This document shows, piece by piece, positions 1 through 5,613 of a DNA stretch of 5,952 nt; positions within the stretch are counted from its first letter, which is position 1; each line of letters starts with the position of its first letter. The notes beneath the pieces were generated by a model, which searched no databases, was not told the DNA's origin, and saw nothing but the letters and a program-made list of their open reading frames with translations. Position numbers and translations under genes: made by a program. Origin of the DNA: Azovibrio restrictus (lineage in GTDB: Bacteria > Pseudomonadota > Gammaproteobacteria > Burkholderiales > Rhodocyclaceae); NCBI GenBank assembly GCA_003252145.1, contig QKDJ01000307.1, positions 1-5,952 on the forward strand. The letters are read 5' to 3'.

Positions 1-688
1 GCAGGTGCCGGCCCGGGCCGAGATTGTGCTGGAAGGAGTGATCCATCCGGGCGAGACGGCCCTGGAGGGCCCTTACGGGGACCATACGGGTTACTACAAC
101 GAGCAGGCGGAATTCCCGGTGTTCACCGTGGAGCGCATGACCCTACGCAAGGACCCCATCTATCACAGCACCTACACGGGCAAGCCGCCGGATGAGCCGG
201 CCATGCTCGGCGTCGCCCTGAACGAAGTATTCGTGCCCTTGCTGCAGAAGCAGTACCCGGAAATTACCGATTTCTATCTGCCGCCGGAGGGGTGCTCCTA
301 CCGGATGGCCATTGTCAGCATCAAAAAGCAGTACCCGGGTCACGCCAAGCGGGTGATGTTCGGTATCTGGAGCTTCCTGCGCCAGTTCATGTACACCAAG
401 TTCATTATCGTGGTGGACGAGGACGTGAATATCCGCGACTGGAAGGAAGTGATCTGGGCCCTGACCACCCGCATGGACGCCACCCGGGATACCACCCTGG
501 TGGACAACACGCCCATCGATTACCTGGACTTCGCCAGCCCGGTGGCCGGGCTGGGCTCCAAGATGGGCCTGGATGCCACCAACAAGTGGCCTGGCGAAAC
601 CAGCCGGGAATGGGGGGTGCCCATCGCCATGTCCGATGAGGTGAAAACCCGGGTGGATGCCCTCTGGGACGAGCTGGGCTTAGGCTGA
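1..688 (+). CDS. ubiD: UbiD, 3-octaprenyl-4-hydroxybenzoate carboxy-lyase (C-terminal part; 5' end outside window)
   Basis: UbiD decarboxylates the polyprenyl-4-hydroxybenzoate intermediate of ubiquinone biosynthesis. It uses the prenylated FMN cofactor supplied by UbiX and acts in the cytoplasm or at the membrane face. The reading frame is open from base 2 (Gln, then Val-Pro-Ala), so the visible start is the window edge, and the in-frame GTG at 5 is internal. About 228 residues are visible, close to the C-terminal 45% of the roughly 495-residue family. Visible signatures are AEIVLEG, then [11 protein letters not shown] with Glu codon 65-67 and Asp codon 80-82. These match the catalytic Glu and the proton-donor Asp of the family (Asp290 in E. 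coli, from memory). TRMDATRD and the C-terminal [14 protein letters not shown] motif follow. The Mn-binding and most cofactor residues lie upstream, outside the window. No frameshift is seen. It converges on the lipoprotein gene with only 8 bases between the stop codons. Confidence 0.96.
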   Translation, partial: QVPARAEIVLEGVIHPGETALEGPYGDHTGYYNEQAEFPVFTVERMTLRKDPIYHSTYTGKPPDEPAMLGVALNEVFVPLLQKQYPEITDFYLPPEGCSYRMAIVSIKKQYPGHAKRVMFGIWSFLRQFMYTKFIIVVDEDVNIRDWKEVIWALTTRMDATRDTTLVDNTPIDYLDFASPVAGLGSKMGLDATNKWPGETSREWGVPIAMSDEVKTRVDALWDELGLG

Positions 689-696
689 CACCTGGC

Positions 697-945
697 TTAT
701 TTCAAATGGCTGGCATTAAGGAAAACCACCTGGTCAGCCATGAGACTTACGTCCACCTGGGCCTCTCCATTGCGCCAGACACAGGCCCGTAGCCCCAGGG
801 TTTCGCTACAGCTTTCCGGCTCCCCGATGAGGGCGGTGACTTCCTTGAAGCTCATGCCCAGCTTGAGCTGGTCATAGTTGCTCAAGGTCAGTTTGCTGCA
901 GGCGGCCAGCAGCAAGAGGCTGGCAAAAAGGGTGATCAGGCGCAT
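697..945 (-). CDS. Small outer-membrane-type lipoprotein, DUF3862/SmpA-OmlA-like
   Basis: This is an 82-residue predicted lipoprotein. The N-terminus is a compact signal peptide (MRLITLFASLLLLAAC) with a clear lipobox, Leu-Ala-Ala-Cys, and Cys16 as the lipidation site. Ser at +2 after the Cys argues for sorting to the outer membrane. The mature part has the pattern YDQLKLGMSFKEVTALIGEP, two cysteines (46 and 55) flanking the next turn, then CVWRNG and a short beta-rich end. That pattern (K.G.S..EV...GEP..C....C.W) resembles DUF3862 and other BamE/SmpA-fold lipoproteins; the family call is from memory. The frame stays open further upstream to 1053, but ATG 945 is chosen because it puts the signal peptide at the N-terminus and has a good Shine-Dalgarno. 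The gene is divergent from the phospholipid cluster and convergent with ubiD. Its molecular function is unknown. Confidence 0.85.
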   Translation of the reverse strand: MRLITLFASLLLLAACSKLTLSNYDQLKLGMSFKEVTALIGEPESCSETLGLRACVWRNGEAQVDVSLMADQVVFLNASHLK

Positions 946-950
946 GGGAA

Positions 951-956
951 TCTCCT
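951..956 (-). promoter_or_regulatory. Shine-Dalgarno (AGGAGA) of the lipoprotein gene
   Basis: On the minus strand AGGAGA lies 5 bases before ATG 945. This decides the lipoprotein start over the upstream in-frame start at 1053, which would bury the lipobox about 50 residues into the protein. Confidence 0.75.
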
Positions 957-971
957 GGGTGAAGTAGGGCC

Positions 972-1001
972 AGCATAACCGAAGCCCCGCCGGGGTGGGA
1001 A
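972..1001 (-). promoter_or_regulatory. Possible promoter of the lipoprotein gene
   Basis: Reading the minus strand, TTCCCA (996-1001, 4 of 6 matches to the -35 consensus) is followed after 18 bases by TATGCT (972-977, a fair -10). Transcription would start near 965 and give a leader of about 20 bases ending in the Shine-Dalgarno. The spacer holds an 11-base perfect inverted repeat, CCCCGCCGGGG (985-995), which could bind a regulator or be chance in GC-rich DNA. This rests on consensus matching only. Confidence 0.3.
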
Positions 1002-1037
1002 TGCCAAAGCAGTGAGGATAGCCGGATGAGCTCCAGA

Positions 1038-1043
1038 TATAAT
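1038..1043 (+). promoter_or_regulatory. Likely -10 box for the phospholipid gene cluster
   Basis: A perfect TATAAT lies 33 bases before ATG 1077. Transcription would begin near 1050, giving a leader of about 27 bases. No good -35 box is visible 16 to 18 bases upstream, and there is no TG extension, so an activator or weak basal activity is possible. If real, this promoter excludes the upstream ATG at 1026 as the start of the first gene. Confidence 0.4.
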
Positions 1044-1076
1044 CCTTCGGCATATTTTCATTTCCCCGCCTTGTCC

Positions 1077-1691
1077 ATGCTCACAATCTATCAACTCAAA
1101 CCGGCCTTTCAGGGCTTGCTGCGCCCCCTGGTGGCCCGCTTGGCCGCCTGGGGCGTCACGGCCAATGCCGTCACTCTGCTGGCCATGTTGCTCTCCTTGG
1201 CACTGGGCGCCGGTCTGTTTCTGGCTGGACCGGCCCAGCCGACTGTATTCCTATTACTGCCCCTGTGGATGTTCCTGCGTATGGCCTTGAATGCCATCGA
1301 TGGCATGCTGGCCCGGGAGTTCGGTCAGAAGAGTCCTTTGGGGGCCTACCTGAACGAGCTCTCCGATGTGGTGGCCGACGCCGCCCTGTATCTGCCTTTC
1401 GTTTTGGTGGCCCCCTTTGGCTGGGCCAGTATCGGTAGCGTCATCTTTCTGGCTCTGCTTTCCGAGATGACTGGCGCCCTGGGGCCCATGGTGGGGGCGC
1501 CACGCCAGTATGACGGTCCTGTCGGCAAGAGTGACCGGGCCTTCCTGTTCGGTGCCTTGGGCCTTTGGTTGGGACTGGTGGGCAGTTTGCCGGACTGGGC
1601 TTTCTGGTTGATGCCGGCCGCCTGCGTGGGGATGCTCCTCAATATCCGTAACCGCATGCGCAGTGGCCTGGCGGCCATCGGGACTCAGTGA
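1077..1691 (+). CDS. YnbA-like CDP-alcohol phosphatidyltransferase family membrane protein
   Basis: A 204-residue integral membrane protein of the CDP-alcohol phosphotransferase family. These enzymes move the phosphatidyl group from CDP-diacylglycerol to an alcohol in the inner membrane. The N-terminus (MLTIYQLKPAFQGLLRP) and the LNAIDGMLARE segment closely match my memory of E. coli YnbA. Several hydrophobic segments are visible, at about 28-50, 57-71, 103-138 and 155-190. The signature is D-x2-DG-x2-AR-x8-G-x3-D-x3-D in the family. Here it reads Asn72, Asp75, Gly76, Ala79-Arg80, Gly89, Asn93, Asp97, so the first and third aspartates are asparagines. ATG 1077 is chosen for its fit to the YnbA N-terminus and because it lies after the TATAAT box. 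No Shine-Dalgarno precedes it. ATG 1026, with a weak GAGG, would add 17 unconserved residues. It heads a three-gene operon. The substrate alcohol cannot be told. Confidence 0.88.
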   Translation: MLTIYQLKPAFQGLLRPLVARLAAWGVTANAVTLLAMLLSLALGAGLFLAGPAQPTVFLLLPLWMFLRMALNAIDGMLAREFGQKSPLGAYLNELSDVVADAALYLPFVLVAPFGWASIGSVIFLALLSEMTGALGPMVGAPRQYDGPVGKSDRAFLFGALGLWLGLVGSLPDWAFWLMPAACVGMLLNIRNRMRSGLAAIGTQ

Positions 1692-1693
1692 GC

Positions 1694-2323
1694 ATGGCTC
1701 CCCGTGTCCTTGACGCCTGGGCCGGTGCCCTGTTGTGCGGTTTCGCCAAACTGCTCACCGGGGTCCGGGCCCTGTGGCTGGGCTGTCGTCCGGACCTGCG
1801 GCCCCGGGTGTATTTTGCCAATCATCGTAGTCATGGGGATTTCCTGCTCATCTGGGCCAGTCTGCCACCCGCCCTACGGGCTCGTACCCGGCCAGTGGCC
1901 GGAGCCGATTACTGGCTCCAGGGGCCCTTGCGCCGCTACCTGATCAAGCGGGTATTCCGGGGGGTGCTGATCAATCGCAAGGTGAGTCGCCACGCCGATC
2001 CCATTGCCTGTATGGCGGCCCCTCTGGCGGCGGGGGAGTCCCTGATCCTGTTTCCCGAGGGGACCCGTAATCTGGGTGATGGTCTGCTGCCCTTCAAGAG
2101 CGGCATACATCACCTGGCCGAGGCCCAATCCCAGGTGGAGTTTGTCCCCGTGTGGATAGAAAACCTGGGCCGAGCCATGCCCAAGGGCAGTCTGGTGCCC
2201 ATTCCCTTGCTGTGCACTCTGAGCTTTGGAGCGCCCCTGGTGCTGCAACCCGGGGAGAGCCGTGCTGATTTCCTGCAACGCTGCACCAATGCACTACTGA
2301 GCCTTGCTCCGCCGAGTGACTGA
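1694..2323 (+). CDS. PlsC-like lysophospholipid acyltransferase (LPLAT/AGPAT family)
   Basis: A 209-residue glycerolipid acyltransferase, probably converting lysophosphatidic acid to phosphatidic acid or acylating another lysolipid at the membrane. All four family blocks are visible. They are the catalytic H-x4-D in NHRSHGD (His44, Asp49), block II GVLINR (90-95), block III FPEGTR (120-125, which binds the phosphate), and the hydrophobic VPVWI (151-155) with its leading VP. The N-terminal 30 residues are hydrophobic or amphipathic, without one clear transmembrane helix, which suggests interfacial attachment. The ATG lies two bases after the upstream stop. A GTG at 1688 overlaps that stop and is an alternative start adding two residues; GGGA at 1680-1683 fits the ATG better. 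Tight packing with the transferase before it and the cytidylyltransferase after it implies cotranscription and a shared lipid pathway. Head-group and acyl-donor specificity cannot be read from the sequence. Confidence 0.88.
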   Translation: MAPRVLDAWAGALLCGFAKLLTGVRALWLGCRPDLRPRVYFANHRSHGDFLLIWASLPPALRARTRPVAGADYWLQGPLRRYLIKRVFRGVLINRKVSRHADPIACMAAPLAAGESLILFPEGTRNLGDGLLPFKSGIHHLAEAQSQVEFVPVWIENLGRAMPKGSLVPIPLLCTLSFGAPLVLQPGESRADFLQRCTNALLSLAPPSD

Positions 2324-2326
2324 GTT

Positions 2327-3274
2327 ATGACCGATCCCCAGATTACCTTGCTCCAGATCTTTGCTGGCGTTGCCGGCCTCTTGAGCCTGTTTAGTGTCAT
2401 CGGCGCCTGGCTGCACTGGCGCCAGTCTCCCGGTCAGTCCAGTCCGGGGGTGGCCAATCTCAATGCCCGCATCAAGGCCTGGTGGGGCATGGTCGCCCTG
2501 CTGGGCCTGGCTTTCTGGGCCGGAAGGGTCGGGGTAATCCTGCTGTTTGCCTTCATTTCCTTCCAGGCCTTGCGGGAGTTCATCTCGGTCACCTACACCC
2601 GGCGTGGCGATCATCGGGCCCTGGTGTGGAGCTTTTTCTTCTTCCTGCCACTCCAGTATTTCCTGATCAGCATTGATTGGTATGGCCTGTTCAGCATCCT
2701 GATACCGGTCTATGCCTTCCTGCTGCTGCCAATCTCCGCCACTTTGGGGGCCGACACCACCCGTTTTCTGGAGCGGGCCGCCAAGGTTCAGTGGGGGCTG
2801 ATGATCTGCGTCTACTGCCTGTCCCATGTGCCCGCCCTGCTGACTTTGGAAATTCCCGGTTTTGAGGGGCGCAACCTGCAGTTGATCGTGTTCCTGGTGC
2901 TCACCGTCCAGTCCAGCGACGTGTTCCAGTATGTGTGGGGCAAGCTTCTTGGGCGGCATAAGCTGGCGCCGGAGATTTCTCCTTCCAAGACCCTGGAAGG
3001 ACTGGTGGGCGGGGTGCTGACTTCCACGGCGGTGGGGGCGGCTCTGTGGTGGATCACCCCCTTTGCCCCCTGGCAGGCGGCGCTGTTGGCCCTGACCATC
3101 AACATCCTCGGCTTCTTTGGCGGTTTCGTGCTCTCCGCCATCAAGCGGGACCGGGGGCTGAAGGACTGGGGCAGCATGATCGAAGGGCACGGTGGCATGC
3201 TTGACCGGGTGGACTCCATTGCCTTTTCGGCCCCCATCTTTTTCCATCTCGTGCGCTTCTGGTGGGTGCCCTGA
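2327..3274 (+). CDS. CdsA/YnbB-like phosphatidate cytidylyltransferase
   Basis: A 315-residue polytopic membrane protein that should make CDP-diacylglycerol from phosphatidic acid and CTP. Many hydrophobic stretches run from residue 7 onward. A conserved polar segment has Asp198 in SSDVFQYVWGK, then HKLAPEISPSKT (211-222). The C-terminal CdsA signature runs from Ser270 to Asp296 (SAIKR, KDWG, GHGGMLDRVD). It fits the PROSITE-type pattern except for Glu in IEGHGG where housekeeping CdsA usually has Pro. I recall such a Glu form in CdsA paralogues encoded near acyltransferases. The length is somewhat above E. coli CdsA (about 285) and YnbB (about 298). The start is 3 bases after the acyltransferase stop, and no strong Shine-Dalgarno is seen, so translational coupling is likely. 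E. coli pairs ynbA with ynbB, which supports a joint function. It is probably a second enzyme besides housekeeping CdsA, though that gene is not in view. Confidence 0.9.
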   Translation: MTDPQITLLQIFAGVAGLLSLFSVIGAWLHWRQSPGQSSPGVANLNARIKAWWGMVALLGLAFWAGRVGVILLFAFISFQALREFISVTYTRRGDHRALVWSFFFFLPLQYFLISIDWYGLFSILIPVYAFLLLPISATLGADTTRFLERAAKVQWGLMICVYCLSHVPALLTLEIPGFEGRNLQLIVFLVLTVQSSDVFQYVWGKLLGRHKLAPEISPSKTLEGLVGGVLTSTAVGAALWWITPFAPWQAALLALTINILGFFGGFVLSAIKRDRGLKDWGSMIEGHGGMLDRVDSIAFSAPIFFHLVRFWWVP

Positions 3275-3275
3275 G

Positions 3276-3281
3276 TAGAAT
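3276..3281 (+). promoter_or_regulatory. Possible -10 box before the small membrane protein gene
   Basis: TAGAAT (5 of 6 matches) lies two bases after the CdsA-like stop, 33 bases before ATG 3315. No convincing -35 box is visible. It may allow separate expression of the downstream pair, or be chance. Confidence 0.25.
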
Positions 3282-3282
3282 G

Positions 3283-3308
3283 GGCCTTCCTGAATCCATC
3301 TGGAGGCC
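3283..3308 (+). promoter_or_regulatory. Hairpin that would cover the Shine-Dalgarno of the gene at 3315
   Basis: GGCC (3283-3286) and TCC (3288-3290) pair with GGA (3302-3304) and GGCC (3305-3308). This makes 7 base pairs with one bulged T and an 11-base loop. The 3' arm contains the whole GGAGG ribosome-binding site (3302-3306), which sits 8 bases before ATG 3315. Translation could therefore depend on opening of this stem. The pairing is read directly; the regulatory role is inference. Confidence 0.3.
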
Positions 3309-3314
3309 ACAACC

Positions 3315-3734
3315 ATGCAGGACAACCCCGTTTCCAGTAATGACCCCCTGGAGGGTGCTCGTGCCTGGGCCCATATCATGTATGGCCTGCATGCTTTTTC
3401 CGCCCTGAGCGGGGTCTTGTCTTCAGCCACTATTGTGGGAGCCTTCCTGTTTGGCTGGCCCTCCATCATTGCGGTCATCCTCAACTACATCAAACGGGGC
3501 GATGTACGCGGTACCTGGCTGGACAGCCACTATCGCTGGCAATTACGCACCTTCTGGTTTGCCTTCCTGTGGGTTCTGGTGGCCGGGGTGCTGGCCTTGA
3601 CCATCATCGGGATTCCGGCGGCCTTTCTGGTTGTTATGGTCTCCGGCCTCTGGGTGCTGTATCGGGTGATCCGGGGCTGGATGGCCCTGGTGGACCGCAA
3701 AACCATGCCCGTGCCCGAACTGCCAGGAAACTGA
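3315..3734 (+). CDS. Small multi-span inner-membrane protein, COG3671/DUF4870-like
   Basis: A 139-residue predicted membrane protein of unknown function. After a polar N-terminus there is a hydrophobic region at about 20-58. A charged loop follows, [25 protein letters not shown] (in part, 57-81), then two further spans at about 79-98 and 100-118. The end is [17 protein letters not shown] and a Pro-rich tail. The loop of the form YIKR...W..SH..W..RTFW and the closing YR.I.GW..L..RK are typical of COG3671, a widespread predicted membrane protein group, as I remember it. The start is well supported by TGGAGG 8 bases upstream. It follows the CdsA-like gene by 40 bases and runs into sfsA with a single base between stop and ATG, so it is cotranscribed with sfsA and perhaps with the lipid cluster. 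No catalytic motif is visible. Confidence 0.85.
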   Translation: MQDNPVSSNDPLEGARAWAHIMYGLHAFSALSGVLSSATIVGAFLFGWPSIIAVILNYIKRGDVRGTWLDSHYRWQLRTFWFAFLWVLVAGVLALTIIGIPAAFLVVMVSGLWVLYRVIRGWMALVDRKTMPVPELPGN

Positions 3735-3735
3735 G

Positions 3736-4458
3736 ATGCTGTTGCCGTCCCTGACCGAAGGTCGCTTGCTACGCCGCTACCAGCGTTTCCTGGCCGATGT
3801 GGAGTTGTTGGATGGGCAGATGGTGACTGCCCATTGCCCCAATACCGGGTCCATGCTGGGGTGCAAAACTCCGGGTAGCCGGGTGTGGCTATCGGCCAGT
3901 GACAATCCCAAGCGCAAGCTGGCCTGGACCTGGGAATTGGTGGAAACGGGCCTGGCCGATGGGGCCGCCCGGGATGGGGTGCTGGTTGGCCTGCATACGG
4001 GGCGTAGCAATGGTCTGGTGCGGGAGGCGATTGAAGCCAGCCGGATTCCCGGCCTGGAGGGCTACGACCGCATTCGTCCCGAGGTGAAATATGGCCAATC
4101 CTCACGCATTGATCTGCTGCTGGAAGGAGAGGGCTTGCCCCCTTGCTATGTGGAAGTGAAAAACGTGACAGCCGCCGCCCAGAATGGCATCGCCTTTTTC
4201 CCCGATGCGGTGACCGAGCGGGGGGCCAAGCATCTGGCGGAAATGTCCGCCATGGTGGTCCAGGGTGCCCGGGCCCTGCTGGTGTTCTGCGTGCAACGGG
4301 ATGATGTGACCCAAGTGCGTCCCGCAGATCACATTGATCCCACCTATGGTGAGGCCTTGCGCCGGGGCATGGCCTCGGGGGTGGAAGTGGTGGCCTTGCG
4401 GGCTGATCTGAGTCCGGAGGCGATTCGGCTGGAGCATTTGCTGCCAGTCGTGACCTGA
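3736..4458 (+). CDS. sfsA: SfsA, sugar fermentation stimulation protein homologue
   Basis: A 240-residue SfsA protein, close to the E. coli length of 234. SfsA was named for effects on maltose metabolism in E. coli and was described as DNA-binding; its precise role remains unsettled. The fold joins an N-terminal OB-like domain to a nuclease-like core. Family motifs are [14 protein letters not shown] [10 protein letters not shown] (13-22), HCPNTGSM (33-40), SDNPKRK (55-61), EVKYG (116-120), SRID (123-126), EVKNVT (140-145) and FPDAVTERG (155-163). Asp126 and Glu140-x-Lys142 form a PD-(D/E)xK-like arrangement, so nuclease-type chemistry is conceivable. ATG 3736 follows the preceding stop by one base, with AGGA 7 bases upstream, which indicates translational coupling. 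In E. coli sfsA is beside dksA; that partner is not seen here. Confidence 0.95.
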   Translation: MLLPSLTEGRLLRRYQRFLADVELLDGQMVTAHCPNTGSMLGCKTPGSRVWLSASDNPKRKLAWTWELVETGLADGAARDGVLVGLHTGRSNGLVREAIEASRIPGLEGYDRIRPEVKYGQSSRIDLLLEGEGLPPCYVEVKNVTAAAQNGIAFFPDAVTERGAKHLAEMSAMVVQGARALLVFCVQRDDVTQVRPADHIDPTYGEALRRGMASGVEVVALRADLSPEAIRLEHLLPVVT

Positions 4459-4465
4459 AAACTGG

Positions 4466-4482
4466 GCTCCCCGAGAGGGGGC
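4466..4482 (+). terminator. Hairpin after sfsA, possible weak terminator
   Basis: GCTCCC (4466-4471) pairs with GGGGGC (4477-4482), including one T-G pair, around a 5-base loop. An alternative fold is CCCC-GAGA-GGGG with a GNRA tetraloop. It begins 7 bases after the sfsA stop. The following GCGAAAGCTTTA is only weakly T-rich, so this is not a classic intrinsic terminator. It may protect the 3' end or cause partial termination before the regulator promoter. Confidence 0.35.
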
Positions 4483-4490
4483 GAAAGCTT

Positions 4491-4496
4491 TATGCT
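4491..4496 (+). promoter_or_regulatory. Likely -10 box of the HD-GYP regulator gene
   Basis: TATGCT in the context CTTTATGCTAGG lies 32 bases before ATG 4529, so transcription would start near 4503. No consensus -35 box is visible; that position is taken by the C/G-rich hairpin. The 70-base gap and the hairpin after sfsA support an independent promoter. A 5-bp CAGCA/TGCTG pairing (4500-4517) lies just before the GGGA ribosome-binding site and is probably minor. Confidence 0.4.
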
Positions 4497-4528
4497 AGGC
4501 AGCAAATCATTCTGCTGGGATTCATGAC

Positions 4529-5602
4529 ATGTCGGCACTGCTACCCAAACAGACCATTCTGGTGGTTGATGATGCACCCGAAAATCTGGAGTTGCTGTCC
4601 GAAATCCTCAAGGACGAATACCGGGTGCGGGTGGCCGCAAATGGGGAAAAGGCCTTGCAGATTGCCCTGTCAGCCGAACCGCCCGACCTGATCCTCTTGG
4701 ATATCCTGATGCCGGGCCTGAGTGGCCTGGAGGTCTGCCGGCGGCTCAAGGCCAACCCGGACCGTAGGCGTATTCCCGTGATCTTCGTGACCGCCATGAC
4801 GGCAGATGCAGACGAGGAGCTGGGCCTGCAGTTGGGGGCGGTGGATTACATCACCAAACCCTTGAGTCCGCCTATCGTGAAGGCCAGGGTGCGGACCCAT
4901 CTGGCCCTCTATGACCAGTCCCGGGAGTTGGAGCGCATGGTGCAGCAGCGTACCCGGGAACTTCAGGTGACCCGGCGGCAGATCATCCGGCGTCTGGGTC
5001 GGGCCGCCGAGTTCAAGGACAACGAAACGGGCAACCACGTGATCCGCATGAGTCACTATGCCCGCCTTATTGCCCAGGCTTATGGTCTGGGGCCCGAAAT
5101 GGCGGACATGATCCTGCACACCGCACCCATGCACGACATCGGCAAGATTGGTATTCCCGATACCATTTTGTTGAAACCGGGCAAGCTGGATGCGGCGGAA
5201 TGGAAGGTGATGCGGGAACACCCGGTCATGGGGGCTGCCATCATCGGACAGCACGAGAACGAGTTGCTGGACATGGCCCGCATCATTGCCCTCTCCCACC
5301 ACGAAAAATGGGACGGTAGTGGTTATCCCTACGGGCTGGCCCGGGAGGCTATTCCCCTGGTGGGGCGCATCGTGGCCATTGCGGATGTCTTTGATGCCCT
5401 GATGTCCGAGCGACCCTACAAGCCTGCTTTTTCAGTGGATGAGTCCATGGATTACATGACCAAGCAGGCCGGGCAGCATTTCGACCCGGAGCTGCTGCAG
5501 TCCTTCATCCAGGTGCTACCCGATATCCTGAAAATCAGGGAAGTCTATGCGGACGAAAAGGGCGCCCTAGACGATTTCGGGGATATGGGCGATACCCTCT
5601 GA
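4529..5602 (+). CDS. Response regulator with HD-GYP domain, predicted cyclic-di-GMP phosphodiesterase
   Basis: A 357-residue two-domain cytoplasmic regulator of the RpfG type. The N-terminal receiver domain (about 8-125) has the acidic pair Asp14-Asp15, phospho-acceptor Asp58 in LLDILMPG, Thr88 and Lys110 in TKP. A likely coiled-coil linker rich in Arg/Glu/Gln (about 128-158) leads to the HD-GYP domain (about 155-340). Its metal ligands are all present: Glu166, His170, His202-Asp203 (HDIGK), His231, His257-His258 and Asp286, with HHEKWDGSGYP carrying the GYP motif at 265-267. The protein should hydrolyse cyclic-di-GMP when phosphorylated, affecting motility, biofilm or virulence-type traits. 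The start is supported by GGGA 8 bases upstream. No sensor kinase is next to it, so its partner is elsewhere. It is convergent with dacB, with 11 bases between stops. The last 17 residues are acidic and likely disordered. Confidence 0.95.
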   Translation: MSALLPKQTILVVDDAPENLELLSEILKDEYRVRVAANGEKALQIALSAEPPDLILLDILMPGLSGLEVCRRLKANPDRRRIPVIFVTAMTADADEELGLQLGAVDYITKPLSPPIVKARVRTHLALYDQSRELERMVQQRTRELQVTRRQIIRRLGRAAEFKDNETGNHVIRMSHYARLIAQAYGLGPEMADMILHTAPMHDIGKIGIPDTILLKPGKLDAAEWKVMREHPVMGAAIIGQHENELLDMARIIALSHHEKWDGSGYPYGLAREAIPLVGRIVAIADVFDALMSERPYKPAFSVDESMDYMTKQAGQHFDPELLQSFIQVLPDILKIREVYADEKGALDDFGDMGDTL

Positions 5603-5613
5603 TTCATCGCGGT

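Noticed and set aside
946..1053. Upstream extension of the lipoprotein by 36 codons
   Set aside because: It would place the signal peptide and lipobox in the middle of the protein. ATG 945 has a proper AGGAGA site and gives a normal lipoprotein.
2294..3484. A 396-codon open frame on the minus strand opposite the CdsA-like gene
   Set aside because: It is opposite a gene with clear family motifs. Its translation is rich in Gln, Gly, Pro and His, without hydrophobic-core patterns or known motifs, as expected for antisense frames in GC-rich DNA. No ribosome-binding site or promoter supports it.
3530..4105. A 191-codon minus-strand open frame across the membrane protein and sfsA junction
   Set aside because: It overlaps two confident genes, has Pro/Arg/Ser-rich composition and no plausible start signal.
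4670..5302. A 210-codon minus-strand open frame opposite the HD-GYP gene
   Set aside because: It lies inside a gene whose receiver and HD-GYP motifs are complete. The antisense product has His/Gln/Gly/Pro-rich composition and no recognisable domain.
5603..5613. Bidirectional terminator between the convergent regulator and dacB genes
   Set aside because: The 11-base gap has no strong hairpin or T-run; the only pairing seen (CCCT with AGGG around the stops) is too short to support a call.
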